In this document: positions 36,870-49,523 of the stretch, one piece after another
Layout: each line of letters begins with the position of its first letter
How positions within the stretch are numbered: position 1 is the stretch's first letter
Assembly (NCBI GenBank): GCA_038049695.1
Contig: CP142451.1
Span: 67,275,501 to 67,339,500, forward strand
Source of the DNA: Cinnamomum chago
Lineage: Eukaryota; Streptophyta; Magnoliopsida; Laurales; Lauraceae
Direction: 5' to 3'
DNA: 64,000 bases
The notes under the pieces: model-generated
Seen by the model: the letters and a program-made list of their open reading frames with translations, nothing else
Database searches by the model: none
Told to the model about the DNA's origin: nothing
Program-made: the position numbers and the translations under genes

Positions 36870-38987
36870 TAGGCTCATTTTTTCACTTTGATATATGTAT
36901 TATGACGTATAAGATGTGTACAAGTGCATGTAGCATTTATAATGTGAGTGCATGCTTTGTAGTTTGACTTAGAAGTTCCTTGGTTAGGTGTATGATGATG
37001 GAATGGGCTCCTTGAAGGGCACCAAGGGATCATGTGAAGTGTATTTTTTTTCCTTAAAGGCGACGGGTTTTATACCCGATGAATTTTCAGGGTCTAAAAA
37101 AAATAAGGGAGACTTTGGCGAAATCTCTTCATATTTCCTCGAAATTCTTGCCTAGGCATTGAGTCTCACAGAGGGAGCATTAGTAGTTTAGAGTTAATAA
37201 AGCGAGATTTCATATAATAAAAAGAGAATAAGCACCATCCCTCATCAATCTAAACTTAGTAAGCAACATAGAATGAGGTTCTCAAACAACGGGGATTGCC
37301 TGAGTGTGTGACATTTGTGACCTATGCAACTCTATGTTTCGAGGCATTCACAACATCAGCTATAGATATGAAGGCGTATGCTAACGATCATCATATTTTA
37401 TCATGAAATCCCATGGCATACATCGTCCATGGTATATAATTGTAGTCAAATTCAGTATACGCATCGAATAGACATGATCCATAATTTCTATCAATCCTTA
37501 TCTTATTTCAAGTCACATGGAGTTGTGCACAAAACAATACCCATAAAAAAATGCCCCAGCTTGTGGGATGTTTTGGATGTGACCGGGGTTGGGTTCCCTG
37601 CAAGGTCTCAAAACAAACTTGTTAGTTTAATATTTTTAGGTTCACCGCATGGTCTGGCTAAGGTAGCATTTTTCTTTCTCGGTAAAAATGCCAGGGGGCC
37701 GTTTTGGCACTCAAGCTTTGAGAAAAACAAGATCGGGAATGGGACCTTTGGGATACGTGTTATTTTTTTCTGCATTCAACCGAAGGTCATTAGTAATGAA
37801 AGCATGCATGAGGTGAGTGTGTGTAGGCTATTGAGTGCTTGTGGCAACCGTGTATATATGAGATGAGGACCTAGATTGGGAAGCCGTGCGAGATAAAAAT
37901 ATATTCGTATGTATATATATATATATATAAATGCCCCAGCGTAAGACTAGTGTTCATTTTGGATGTGGGTGAGAATGTGAAGGTGGATTAGCCTCTCAAT
38001 CCATGAATGACACCTTGGTGGCAACGTAATCTTCCCTAACTTTCCTTTGGAGGTCAAGCCCTCACGGGCCCCCTTTTGTTGCTGCTTTGTCTTTTCGGCT
38101 GAACTTTGGAGAGCACCTGACTGCCTCCGGGGCTCATTTGTGAGTAATGTTCGTGTGTGGGGTGGTGAGTCACTGTGCTACCTTAGTGTTGTGGTTTTCG
38201 ACCACCTTCTTCTTAGTTCGCCCGATGAGTACCCATGTCACTCCAACGAGCCTAATTCTAATAAAAAAAATTCTCTTTTTTTTTTCTTTTTGACATATGA
38301 CTGTGCAATGCCTGGGTTCCTTAAGCTTTCTAATCCACCCATGTAACAAGAATTCGGCCAATGACTCCCAAACCAGGTGGCTTTAGGGCACTAGGCATGT
38401 AAATACCCCTACGGGCTTACTGGCTCGACTTAAAAAGGCTACGAACCCAGACTAGTCACAAAATAAAACTTTTATTCTTTTCAAGACTTCTAACTAAACA
38501 TTTTTTCATCTCTTTTTTTTTTAACATGTGACTGTGCAATGCCTAGGTCTCTTAAGCTTTCTAATTAACCCATGTAACAAGCATTCAGCCAATGACTACC
38601 AAACCAGGTGGCTTTAAGGCACTGTGTATGTAAATACCTCTACGGGCTTACTGGCTCGAGTTAAAAAGGCTACAAACTCAAACTAATCATGATTTTTTTA
38701 AGGACTCCTAACTAAAAAAACTATTTCTCTTTTTTATTTTATTTTATTTTTTGGGAATCAAAAAGCTTTCATGACAAGGGCGATCTCACCTTCAAACCTT
38801 TACATTGGGTGGCTTTTACTGTGCAAATTTTGTGTGGGGCAGACTCACCATTTTATGTATTTTTCAGTGTTGGTGTGTGTTTGAGTTCCAAGTTTGATCA
38901 GAGTGCATCTCTTCGGTCCTCCTACGGGATTTCTACAACTACGCTAGGGAGCAAGGAGGGTCATACTCCGTAAGAGATACGGGAGGG
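36870..38987 (-). mobile_element. F internal 3' region, right segment (no recognised gene)
   Basis: Lies just downstream (on the minus strand) of F's integrase. Low-complexity T-rich plus-strand sequence with a TA run near 37911-37929 and a 231-bp tandem duplication at 38299. I see no gene with recognisable domains. Confidence 0.5.
38299..38740. repeat. 231-bp tandem duplication
   Basis: GACTGTGCAATGCCT at 38299 recurs at 38530. The following 200 bp match with about 10% difference, including CAAACCAGGTGGCTTTA and ACGGGCTTACTGGCTCGA. Both copies are non-coding. Confidence 0.88.
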
Positions 38988-39646
38988 TTAGACTGTGTAC
39001 ATTTTCAGGTACATAGCGTTTCATGGATCGGGGAGCTCTTCCCCTTCTGCATTTACTAGTCTGTATGCATTTCCAGAATATACTTCTTTAATTACACAAG
39101 GGCCTTCCCAATTGGGTCGTAATTTACCTTTGGGATGTGGAAGCTGGGATGGAGTGATGCGTTTTTGTAAGACCCCGATCCGAGTGAACCCGATTAGTGC
39201 TAATTAAGTTGCGTGTTAGTACTAAGCTTGATTAGTGATCTTGACTAAGTTGGGTTTGGAATAGCTTTCGAATTAGTTTTGAGGGATTTTTGATTGCTTG
39301 GTGCTTAGTGGGACCCTTCGGGGGTTTCCTTTCCATGACATTGCATATGATTGAGGTTTATCGGAGATTTCGCATTTATTGTTTTAATCTCGTTTTATCG
39401 GCATTGTTAAGCTCTACAACTTTCATGTTGATCCCGTTCCCGTCTGAGGTCCCGAAACCCGATTTCATAGCCTTGAGGGTAAAACAGTCATTGCACACCA
39501 AATCTGTATCCAAAACTTGATATTCTCGAAACCCGCGAAACATATACTTTTTGGAAACTAGAAATTTCGACGATCATTTCTTCCTTCTTCGTCGAATCCA
39601 TCCGAGGTCCCGAAATAGATGATTTCAGCCAAACAAGCTCCTCTAG

Positions 39647-39922
39647 TTGTGGGACCCAACCCCTCATTTGTTAACAAAGGGAAGCCCATTCTCATTTCCC
39701 ACTCACTCTCCATGTTCCAGCACTAACCAACTGAACCTAGGGTTTCTTGCTTTTCTTTTCTTCTTCTTCTTTCTTCTCCATCTCCAAGCCACACCAATAG
39801 TTCATCAATTAAGCAATGAAGATCACCAACCTTTTCCTCATCTAGCAAGCTCCACTTTGATACCTTTTGTAGAAGAATCCATCAACTTTGAGACTCCCTT
39901 TGAGATAGCTCTCTTCATTTGA
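39647..39922 (+). other. Open frame shared by LTRs C, D and E (D copy)
   Basis: 91 codons, WDPTPHLL...FEIALFI, preceded by TAG and starting at TTG. A donor-like GTAAGT (39934-39939) follows the stop by 12 bp, as in C and E. Confidence 0.3.
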
Positions 39923-40519
39923 AGTTCATCCAAGTAAGTAATCCCCCCCATCTCCTAGATTAGTGTCCCTCTAGCCCTTGAGAAGCTACATTTGCATTAT
40001 TGTAAGTTCTTTCATTCTCATTCTTTGTGTAACCCATTTTAGGGTTTGTTTTGGGGATTTTGTTATAGCTTGGACCTTTGGCTTGGAAGAGTATAGGAGT
40101 TTGATTTCTTGAATTGAAGACACAAGGCAAGTGGATGTTTTGATTTTTATAAGCTTTCAATGATTTTGGAAATTTCCACTCATGCCTATTTATTACATTA
40201 GTTTGAAATAAATGCCCATGATAGAGCTTTGGTAGTGCATTTATGTCTTTTAAGGTGTATTGGTGAATGTCATTTAATTTCTTCTTGCTTATATCAAAGG
40301 TACCCTATTGTGAAATGGTTTCCTTCTTTCTTTAATTTCATTGGATTTGATGTTGATGGATGAGGTGATGGAATGAACCCATATTGGAGATTTGGAGAAG
40401 TGTAGATAGAGGCATTGGAGGAGCTCTTAGCTCAATATTATTACAGGGATTAAGTGGAAGTGGAGAGAATGGTTTTGAGGAGGAGAAGGGCTCAAATCTG
40501 AACTCAGTGGGTGATTCCC

Positions 40520-40873
40520 GCACCTGACGGTCAGCCTGCGGTCACCCGGCGGCTAGCCGCCTGGTGACTGGCGGCTAACTGCCAGCTAGCCGAAATGTCA
40601 CGGTTGCTTTTCCAGAGAGCACACTTCTCCACCTGAAAACTCGGTCAGCTCCACGGTTAGCCAGCGGCTAACCGCCGAACACATCGGCGGTTAACCGCCA
40701 GCTAACCGCACTTGGCGGTCAGCTTTCCAGTAAGCTGCATTTCTGCAGCCCAGCCGCGGTCAGCCAGCGGCGGCTAGCTGCCAGCCCCAGCGGCGGCTAA
40801 CCGCCAGGTAACTGAAATTCCCCAGGTTTCGAAAAGTTCCTCGCTCGAACGAACTCTCCGGTTCGTTCGAGCG
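40520..40873. repeat. Palindrome cluster of LTR D
   Basis: Contains the perfect 14-nt palindromes GGCGGCTAGCCGCC (40548-40561) and GGCGGTTAACCGCC (40686-40699), and about ten imperfect relatives. It ends with a hairpin at 40842-40873 whose 13-bp arms CGCTCGAACGAAC and GTTCGTTCGAGCG are perfect complements. Confidence 0.92.
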
Positions 40874-42870
40874 CTGAGCTTTGTCGATCAAAGGAGATTC
40901 ACTAGGCATTGTATGAGGCCATCCGAGAAAGAAACCATATCACAAGGATTTCATTCATAGTTTTAAAAGGATCGAAGTGTATAAGGAGCCCGGAATGTCC
41001 CCAAACTCAAAGAGTACCAAATTGTTATGTGATCGACGTACGGGGTCCCTATCCATTTCAAATATATATTTTCCCAAAATGTCAATTGCTTACAGTACTT
41101 TACTGATCCCAAGATTTGCACTACTTGTCTTGTTTTCCCGAAAGCATTGTTATACACTTGGAATGGTTACTTGACCCGAAGTGCATTGCACCATTTGATA
41201 TGATAGTGTGCCCTTGAGCACCCCCGTCTTGCCCGCTTGATTATTTACTTATCCTTGATTTGCTTGCATATGTCTCGCTTGTATTTAACCTATGAGTCGG
41301 CACCACTAAGCTTGGATAACCCTGTTGGTCTGATCCACCGACTTGGAGATCCCCCTCTTGTCCCGCCAGCTGCAGTTTGGATCCCGCTACCTGGTCATTA
41401 CCGTGGTCTTGTCCCGATGCCGCAGATTGCTACTGTGGTCCTCGATGCCCGGCTCGCTACCGTGGTCATGTATAGTATTGTATATGTATATGTATTTATA
41501 TGAGATCCCCTGTTTCTCCTCACCTCGAGTGACTGAGATCAGGGCCTAGTTATTGCTCTATCACCGTAGTGATAGAGGACTTAGCTTCGTGTGGTTGCCA
41601 TCTTGCTTGTTCCCCGTTCCCTTGGTCACCTTACATGTTTTTACATTGCATCCTTGTATTTGAATAAATGCTTTATCTCGTTTAGAGAAATTGTCATTTA
41701 AATAGGTTTTCATGTTTTGAAGATAAATTCATGTATTCCCTTATTGTCATTATATTTCCTCCATTTGCCAAACCGTCGTGTTTGACCTACTCTTTGGTAC
41801 TCAGGTCCCGTCGTCGGTTATCCCGAGGAGGAGCTTGAGGAGGCGGTCGTAGAACCGCAGCAGTTGGTTGAGTGGCGTGCCGATGACGTCATGTAGACGT
41901 TTGATGGTTCTGAGAGACTTATCATTTTGGGGAAATGTTTAACCATTCTTTGGAATTGGTATTTTGTATATTGGCCTTTGTTGGCCTCTATTTTTGGGAA
42001 ATGTAATTTGTATAAACTTTAACTTACTTGGGTAACATGTTATAGATCATTGCTCATTCTGATACAGTGTTTAGACTTGTGTTATTGTCCTGATGACCAA
42101 GGATGGATTGACAAATTGATTTGCCATACACTTCCGCACTTAAAAAAAAAAAAAGAAATGTTCATTGATGGTTGTGATATCCTCACCGCGGACACCTGTA
42201 GGAAATTAAATAAGTTGAATATGGTTGTGGTTTTATGACACTAATGTCCCGACTCCGGATCGGTCCTACGGGATTCTCGGTCCGGGGTCGCGACAGTTTT
42301 AGCACGAAATCACCAACTTTGAACTTTCTTTCTTTGACATGTTTGTCGAAGGCTCTAGTGATTCACTTCCAGTATACTTGTGCATGCTCTGCTACTTTCA
42401 TTTTTTTCTCGTCAAGTAGGTTTAGCTGAAGTAGAAATGCTTCTCTCCTTTGGTCTTCTGTCATATCTTCGTTTAGCTGGACGCGCAGTGATGGATGAAG
42501 GACTTCGAGGGGAAGGATTGCTTCTATTCCGTAGGTCAAATAGTATGGGGTTTCTCCCGTAGGAGTTTTTATAGAAGTTTGGTATACCCACAATGCTTTG
42601 ACCAAATGGTCTGGCCAGTTACTATCTTTGGGGGTAATATGGGGTTAAACGATGCGGATCTATGTCATATTTTGTGTACAACTCGTTTATTTGTTGGGAT
42701 ATGAATTGTGGACCATTGTTTGTTATGAATACCTTGGGGAGTCAAGCTATTTTGTTCTTTTTAATGAATTTGACTACGGAGGTAGCTTTAATGTTGACAT
42801 ATGCCTTAGTTGCTGCTGTTAATATGAATGCCTCGGGCAGTTCTTAAATTTCCTAATGTGGTCAACCACG

Positions 42871-43385
42871 CTACCCTCTTTAGGACCCACCAATTTAGAG
42901 ACATCCATTCATCATTAATAATCGTGGTTCATAGGGCAGTCCCGGTTTTGAATCAATAGGTAAAATCTGCAACCGATCTCATTAATTCTACTCGTGACCT
43001 TTTCTAGTTGCGATTGTTCTACTAGAGGGATATTCCACCGCTTTGGCTCGCCTATTCCTTTTATGATGATCAGACAATTGTGTTTCTATATTGTTTATAC
43101 TTCTTTCTTTTTGGGTTTGTAATTTTTTATATTTTTTTGGGTTTTTAGGGTTTTTTTTTATTTTTTTGCATAAACCTACGTAGTAACTAATTCATTCGGG
43201 TTTGCTTGAATTTGCAGCCCTTCATTGGCATGAAGCCTAGGGTCTGCCTAGCACGATTGTGATTTTCCATTGTGTGTGCTAATGATGTGTTGTGCATTTT
43301 GAATATTTTGACTATTCGAAAACGTGCGCGTTTAAGACCTCTTGACCTACGTGTTTTTATTAGTGGATATTTGGTCTGGGTCTTA
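42871..43385 (-). mobile_element. F internal, no recognised domain
   Basis: Between the integrase and gag-like parts of F. AT-rich, with no domain I can name. Confidence 0.4.
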
Positions 43386-46300
43386 TCATTTTTGCTCTCT
43401 TCGGAAACGAGAGCGTTGAAATATTCTCAACCTCTGCCATTTGGGCTTTGGTCTGATGACGACATATCTCACTTGTATTTTATTATGGTGTCTTCTTTTA
43501 TACCTGTGATTTGTTATTTGTAGTTCAAGTCCTAAAATGATGCATTTAGTCCATAAGTTTTTATTTTGGTTCATTCGGAACCGAGACCGTTGAAATATTT
43601 TAGACCTATGCCATTTGGGCCTTGGTCTCATATTAAAGAGTTTCATATCTGTCTCATTATGTTGATTTCTTTGAGAATGTGGATATGACTTCGCTTGTTG
43701 ATGCATTAAGATAAGGCTCTTATATTTGGGACCTTTAGTTTGCTCTTGCCGAAAACGAGAGCGTTGAAATGTTTTAGACCTCCACCATTTGGGCCTTGGC
43801 CTTAAAAAGTTTGAACAATTAGGAGAATTGTGATCTTTGAATGATGATTCCTTATTTTTACTTGATGATCTCCGGTCTTTTGTTTTCCTAATTGTTCGAC
43901 CCTTATCTTTTGTGTGAACCATATGATTTTTCCTTTTTATTTGGGTTCTAGGTTTTGTTGTAGTGCGTCTAGCTTCCTTAAATGTAGTTCGTCCATGTTT
44001 TGGAAGGTGTGCTCTAAATTTTCTTTGTAACATAGCAGACTTACATCGTGAAAGTCTTTGAGCAAGGGTGTAATCTTGAAGTTTTGGTTGTGTCATTACT
44101 AGATGGTCATGTGGGATAAGAATTTCTTCAGTCGTGTGGATTTTTACATTGTTCTTTGAGACTATTGGAATCTTAGGTGGCACGTTTGGGTTAACACCTG
44201 AAAGTTCTTCTACAGTCAAATCTCCGAAAGTCTTTCCTAAGGCTTTGGGAGTGGTCTCAATTCTTTCATGGAAACTAATTGGACCAAACTCTATTTGCCT
44301 TTCTAGTTTGGGAATAATCTCTGTTGTTGTGCTTGGATTTTGATCTTTATGGGAGGGTACCATTCTAGGTGAAGGATCAGAATTGGATCAACTCTTGGTA
44401 GTTGTCTCTTCTCAAAGTATTCTATGTAATCTTGGCTCATGATTATTGGATTGGTCAAGGGCGGGCATGGTAAACCTTTTAGAATACTCTGAAGTCTTAG
44501 TCTCGCATTTAAATGGGCCTTGATCAGGGCAAATACAGGACTAGGCTCTATCTCATTGTGAAAATTATGCTTGTCCTCTAAGGTTGATTTAATTATATTG
44601 TTATCCTTTGATCTTCTAAGAGGGTTTGACCTATGAGGCTCACTAGTCAAGACACCATTTGATTGTGGTTCCTCCTCTAAGGTCTTTTCTAATGAGATGG
44701 TAGGACCTATGCGAGAGCTTCCTCGTTGGATTTCAATGGTAGGCCTAGCAGTCTCTCGGTACTGATTCTGAAGTAACGCTTTGGTTTTTATGATAGATTC
44801 GGATGACTTTATTCGATCTAATGGCATGCTCGACCTAATCGGCATCTTTCTAACCTCAGATTTGAGTTTCTCTATATCCTCTTGTAATTCGTTAAACTTT
44901 TTCGTATTTAGAAATTCAAATCTAGACTCTTTGTCAACCTTTCTTGATTCAGCTGGTGTTGGAATGGGGTAAAGATGCATTGGTTTGGGTTTAGGAAAGT
45001 CTTGTTCATCATTTGGTTGCATGTTTATTTGTCTTTGGGTCATGATTTGGGTTTTGCATGATGGTATGGGATTCAAGTTCTTTCGTTTGTATTGCGGTCT
45101 ATGTCTTTTAGTGGTATTCGTCTTAGATTGAGATTCTGGATCTTGTATGATTTTGTTCGTATGGGTTTGGTATTTTATTTTAAATGAAGATGGTTTAACC
45201 AGTCTATGAGTTTCCACACTTGATTCTAAGTCATTCGATTCAAACCTGACAGGTTCGTGTGTTTCAAATCTTATGACATCAAAATCTTTAAGTAATTCAT
45301 CCACTCGATCCATTTGATGGTCAAGTATCTTCATTGTCGTCATGAATTCAGATTCTTTGCGTGGGTCATTAGGTTGTACGGTCTTGTGTGTCTTCGATTG
45401 AATCGTCATGTCTTTTATTTATTGTGTTGAATGATCTTCATTTGGTTGTGTTTGGGGTAGCATTTGTGGTGTTGGTATTTCTGATGGGATGGCTGTTTGT
45501 GATTGATTTGGTTCGTTCATTTGATGCGTAGTGATCTGGGTTTTACCATCGCAAGGTGTTTCATGTTGTTCACAATCTTCATTAAGCATATCATAAAATT
45601 GCTCAGGAGGCATGTCTTTAAAGATGGGATCGTAGATCTCATCGAAAGATTCAGACGTTTGGTCATTTGGTGGATAATAGGTTACTTTAGGGGCTAAAGT
45701 TGTCAAATATGGAGGATCATAGGTCCGATTCTTGAGAACATGATCTATTGGGTAATTAACTATGGGATATGGCGTGTCTATGACTGCTTCGTTTTCGAGT
45801 TGATTGAAGGGAGAAAAATATGTTCTAAGAATTTGTATCCCCTCTTCTACCTCGTAACCTTTCCATAATGTTGGGATCTTGATCTCTTCGGTCATAAGTC
45901 TTCTTAGAGTTTCTGAGATTAATCCAAGTTCCATTCTAGATATTCACCACCTATAAATTGTTCTTCTAGGAGCTTCCCTGTGTTTGCATATGGATCATTC
46001 TTTGGAGTGATACTCTTAAACCAGTCTAGGTCGAGCAACTCTAGCTCACTTATGTCCACCATCCTAGCAAACTCATCTTGGATCTGTTTTCGAGATACTT
46101 TGGTTTTACGAGGTAAAAATGGATTTTGTGTTCTAGCGTCTGTGGTTGAGTTTCTGTTGTGGTTCTGATTGGATGTTTGACTAAGTTGGTCTGTCGGAGC
46201 GTGAGTGGATTGTTGATTTATGATCGTTGGAGATTGGGTTGGTGGATGGATCGAGTTGGATGGCATGGTTGGGTGTGGCTAGAATGGGTCAACGATCATG

Positions 46301-47199
46301 GTAGGTGGTGTTGTTTGGTTAAATGGTGAGGGTTGGGTGGGATGATGGCTTTCATTGGATGGCGTGGATTGGAATGGTTGATAGGTTGGATAAGGATGCA
46401 TGGTTATGGAAGGTTGGATAGGTTGGTAAGGTTGATTGGATTGGATGATTTGGATTGGTGAGGGAGTTTGATTGGGTGAGATGGTCATGGGAGGTTGGAT
46501 GGTTTGGATTGGTGAAGGAATTTGACTGGATGGGATGATTTGGATGGACTGGTTGGCCGGAATGGGTGAAGGAGTCTGATTGGATGGAATGACCTGGATG
46601 GATTGGTATGTTCGAATGGGAGGGGGAGTCTGATTGGATGGAATGGTTTGGACGGATTGGTAGGTTTGATTAGGATGGATTAAGATTTGGTTTGTTGTTA
46701 TATATTGTGTGTTTTGGATGTAGATTCGTTGATTATTAAGGTTTAAATTTTGATTTATGTCATGATCAATGTTTTGATTATTTAAATTTGTGTGCATTGT
46801 GTTTTGATTTGGTTGAGTGTAATATTGTCGAGTTGGTTGGGAAGTAGTTTGACATGATTGGGGATTATGGATTGGGCCATGGTTTGGTCTTGTGTGTTCG
46901 TAAGAGATGTGATTGTTTAAGTCTTCATTCGCATAAAAGTGTCATGTAGATTTAAGGGAAGAAGTTTGAGTTGTTATAGTTTGGTTGGAAAGGTATCAAT
47001 AATTTTATGTTTCGTTGTGGTAGTGTTGGTTTATATTCGTGTATGAGTTGTTTAAGTTATGAAAATCTTGAGTCGTGTGGTTCGTGTAAGATTGGTAATT
47101 TGAGTCGAGCATGTATGATATTTGGGATGCAATTGTTCGATGTGAATTTTGATAGGCCATCTTATATTTGATTTCCAAGGAATTATCAAACACTGTCAT
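43386..47199 (-). mobile_element. F gag-like region
   Basis: Broken minus-strand frames with a charged, polar composition. The first (about 46800-46280) is built of repeats of about 23 residues around SNQTPSPIQ. Later parts are Glu/Lys-rich. The last (44360-43390) carries three copies of a segment like RPRPKW.RSK.FQRSRFR spaced about 58 codons (near 43780, 43605, 43430). Position right after the PBS and before integrase suggests the gag region, or the extra frame of Ogre-like elements. I do not recognise a gag core with certainty. Confidence 0.5.
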
Positions 47200-47546
47200 G
47201 TAACACCAAGAGAATTTTTTGCTTCAAAATAAAAGGGAGGGAAGAGGAGAGAAAGTTTTTTTTTTTTTGTTTTGTTTTGTTTTTTGTCTTTTTATTGATG
47301 AAAGGGGAAAGTTTTAATGATGGTTTTTTTATTATGTTATAATTAGGGAAGGTTTCAGTAGGCGGTATATTCAGACCTCAAGTTTAATTTGATTTTCGGA
47401 TTATACTCATAATGACCCTAAACTAAATAGGACACGGGCATCTGATCATTGATTGGATGTTCGTGTCCAAGAATAAAACTCCAGAAAGACCCAAATAAGT
47501 GACAAGACAACACAAGAAGTCCTATCACGATCGCCAGGCTATCGGA
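47200..47546 (-). mobile_element. F leader with primer-binding site
   Basis: Between the gag-like frames and the 5' LTR. On the minus strand TGGCGATCGTGATAGGACTT (47517-47536) begins with TGG ten bases after the LTR end, as a tRNA-primed start site would. The tRNA was not identified. The rest is AT-rich with a T run at 47251-47262 and no gene. Confidence 0.6.
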
Positions 47547-47808
47547 TGTGAATTTTGATCCCCCCGGGGAGGGAAATCGCCATTCATCTATGTGTGCTAT
47601 TTAAATTTTACATCGAAAATGAGGATTCCGACTACCCTCAAAATCGACGGATCACAATTGCCAGCTACGGTAACGGCCGTAACACCGTTCTTTGACAAAA
47701 GCCAAAGAAAAATGGGAGAAAATAAATGGGTGGGTTCTTCCTCTCGTCTAATGTGCTGCCGGCAACACACGACGATTTTTTTGTCACATTAATTTGGGTC
47801 TCTTTGGG
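47547..47808 (-). repeat. F 5' LTR (copy B), inner piece
   Basis: Matches 1003-1260 with about 13 differences. The last five bases TTGGG are the target site of G. The LTR continues at 60703. Confidence 0.85.
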
Positions 47809-47895
47809 TGTGAGGTCCCACCCTTGGTGGGCCCTCTAAGGGCTATTTTATAGGCTAATTAATCTTAATTTATCTTAATTATTGTTTAATTATGT

Positions 47896-47975
47896 TAATC
47901 TTCGCTAATCTTCACTAATCTTTGCTAATTACTACTAATTATTGCTAATCTTTGTTAATCTTGGTTAATTACTGT
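47896..47975. promoter_or_regulatory. Eight 10-bp TAAT repeats in G U3
   Basis: TAAT recurs exactly every 10 bp eight times (TAATCTTCGC, TAATCTTCAC, TAATCTTTGC and so on), about 275 bp upstream of the TATA box. The copy in the 3' LTR is at 56767-56846. The period is close to one helical turn, so all TAAT cores face one side of the DNA. Confidence 0.85.
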
Positions 47976-49523
47976 TTTAATTGGGCTAGTTTGGGGCTAA
48001 TTATATTGACTAGTGAGATTTCCTAAGTTAGTTAGGTTAACTTAGTAGGTTAGTGTTTTTAATTAGTTGGGTGCATGAATTAATCTTAGGCTTAGTTAGT
48101 AGTGTCTAATTAATCAAGTTAATTAGGTTGGGTTAGCTAAAGGTGCTCTCTAGAACCTTCTTTCCTAATGACCCAACTACCCTCAAACCCTAACCCTAAT
48201 CCCATTAAACCCTAGGGCTAAACAAGTCATTAGCTACCCCACTAATCCTATAAAATGTCTCTTAACTCTTGCAAACCTAAAACCCTAAACCTAATCTCAG
48301 CCCCCATTCCCAAGAAAACCTCCAGCCCTCTTCCCAAGAAAACTGCCCCAGCCCATTACTGTTCCTCCCAACTACCTCCATCTCCATTGCAACACTCTTC
48401 TCCTCCTTCATTTCCTCTCATACGTTGGAGAGAGACAACCAGCTACTGTTGCTGGGATTTTGGTGAGAAGCTGCTGCACCCCATCTTCCTTCTCCCTCTC
48501 TTCATTCCTCTCATCCGTGACTCTGCTGGAATTCCACCTGGAAGCTACAGCAGAGCTGCTATTGCTGGAACCACATCATACTGCTGCCTTCTTCCTCTTC
48601 TTCACTTCATATGGAGCAGCCACCCCCCCCTCCATCTTTCCCATTCCACTACCAGCTACTGTTGTGCTGAATTCGAGCTGGGACATCTTCCCAGCAGCAG
48701 CAGCTGCTACCACATCTCCATCTCCCCTGTTGTGCTGGAAAACCCATCTTGAAGCTCTGCTGCTGTCTTCTTCATTTCCAGCTACTGCTACAGCCACTCC
48801 ATCACTTCCCTCATCTCCTTCTCTCCATTTCCCTACTGTTACTCTGCTGAAAGTTTCCCCGGGCTGTGCTGCAACTACTTCTTCTCTGCTGGAATATTTC
48901 CTCTGTGACTGTCTTTCTAGAGGCAGCAGCTACATCATCTTCTTCCTTTTCAATTCCTCACCTGGGAGGCCCAGCTGTTGCTGGAATCTGGTTTAAAGAG
49001 CTGCTGTGTCTTCTTCCCTTTCATTCCTCTCTTCTTTCCATTGCTGGAACTGTGCTGGAGGCTGCTGTTATTATTGGAAACAACTCTTAAGAGCTGCTAC
49101 AACAGCTGTGCTTCATCTTCTCCTCATCTCACAGCTGGAACTTGGATCTCTACTGTTATCTCTCTATTTCTCTCTACAAATCTCTCTCAATTCAGCTAAA
49201 AGGCAAGTGCATCAAACTACTAACTTAGGATATGTGTTTTATTCTGTGATTCCCTTGTTTTCAGTTCTTATTATGTTCAGTTTAGTCTAGATTTCACATG
49301 AGCTTTGTTTTATGTTTTTGGATGGAAAGGTCACTGATGGATGGGGGTTTCCACCCCCCATTTGGAAGATCAGTGGGCCATAAGGTGATGGATGGATGGT
49401 TTTTGTGTTGTTAATTGATTAGAAGTGTTTGGGTGAAGTTTGGAAGAGATTGGAAGTAGTTTGGGTGGAAATGGAGCCAAAACAGAGTGACTGCAGAAAC
49501 TGGGTTTTGTCCCAGTTTCGTGT

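Larger units (their letters stand above)
39166..42295 (+). mobile_element. Solo LTR D
   Basis: 3,130 bp from TGTAAGACCCCGATCC to GGTCCGGGGTCGCGACA, with duplication GTTTT on both sides (39161-39165 and 42296-42300). It has no PBS or coding domains. Sense orientation follows G: a T/A-rich start, palindrome cluster in the middle, and an end with GTACTCAGGTCCCGTCGTCG resembling G's GTGCTTAGGCCTTGACC block. It is largely the reverse complement of E. Confidence 0.93.
38988..42870 (-). mobile_element. F integrase region, interrupted by solo LTR D
   Basis: On the minus strand, 42870-42600 shows integrase core words (LPKVFITNNGPQF). Then 42605-42363 reads KALWVYQTSIKTPTGETPYY and LEVLHPSLRVQL, followed by FKVGDFVLK up to D. 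Left of D, 39160-38990 reads GKLRPNWEGPCVIKEVYSG and the end LKMY. These are the core and C-terminal parts of a Tat-like gypsy integrase. The GTTTT duplication of D lies inside it. The stretch is broken. Confidence 0.8.

Noticed and set aside
37378-37866. 162-codon plus-strand frame in F's 3' region
   Set aside because: No ATG-independent support, no recognisable domain, composition like its non-coding surroundings; left unannotated.
40520-40873. Palindrome cluster of D as a separate inserted MITE
   Set aside because: No terminal inverted repeat or target duplication encloses the cluster; it appears as many small palindromes, not one element.
48255-48752. Cys/Ser-rich frame of 165 codons in G's 5' LTR (and a longer one at 57126 in the 3' LTR)
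   Set aside because: It starts at the end of the TATA box, lies in CT-rich LTR sequence, and its length differs between near-identical LTRs, so it does not behave like a protein gene.
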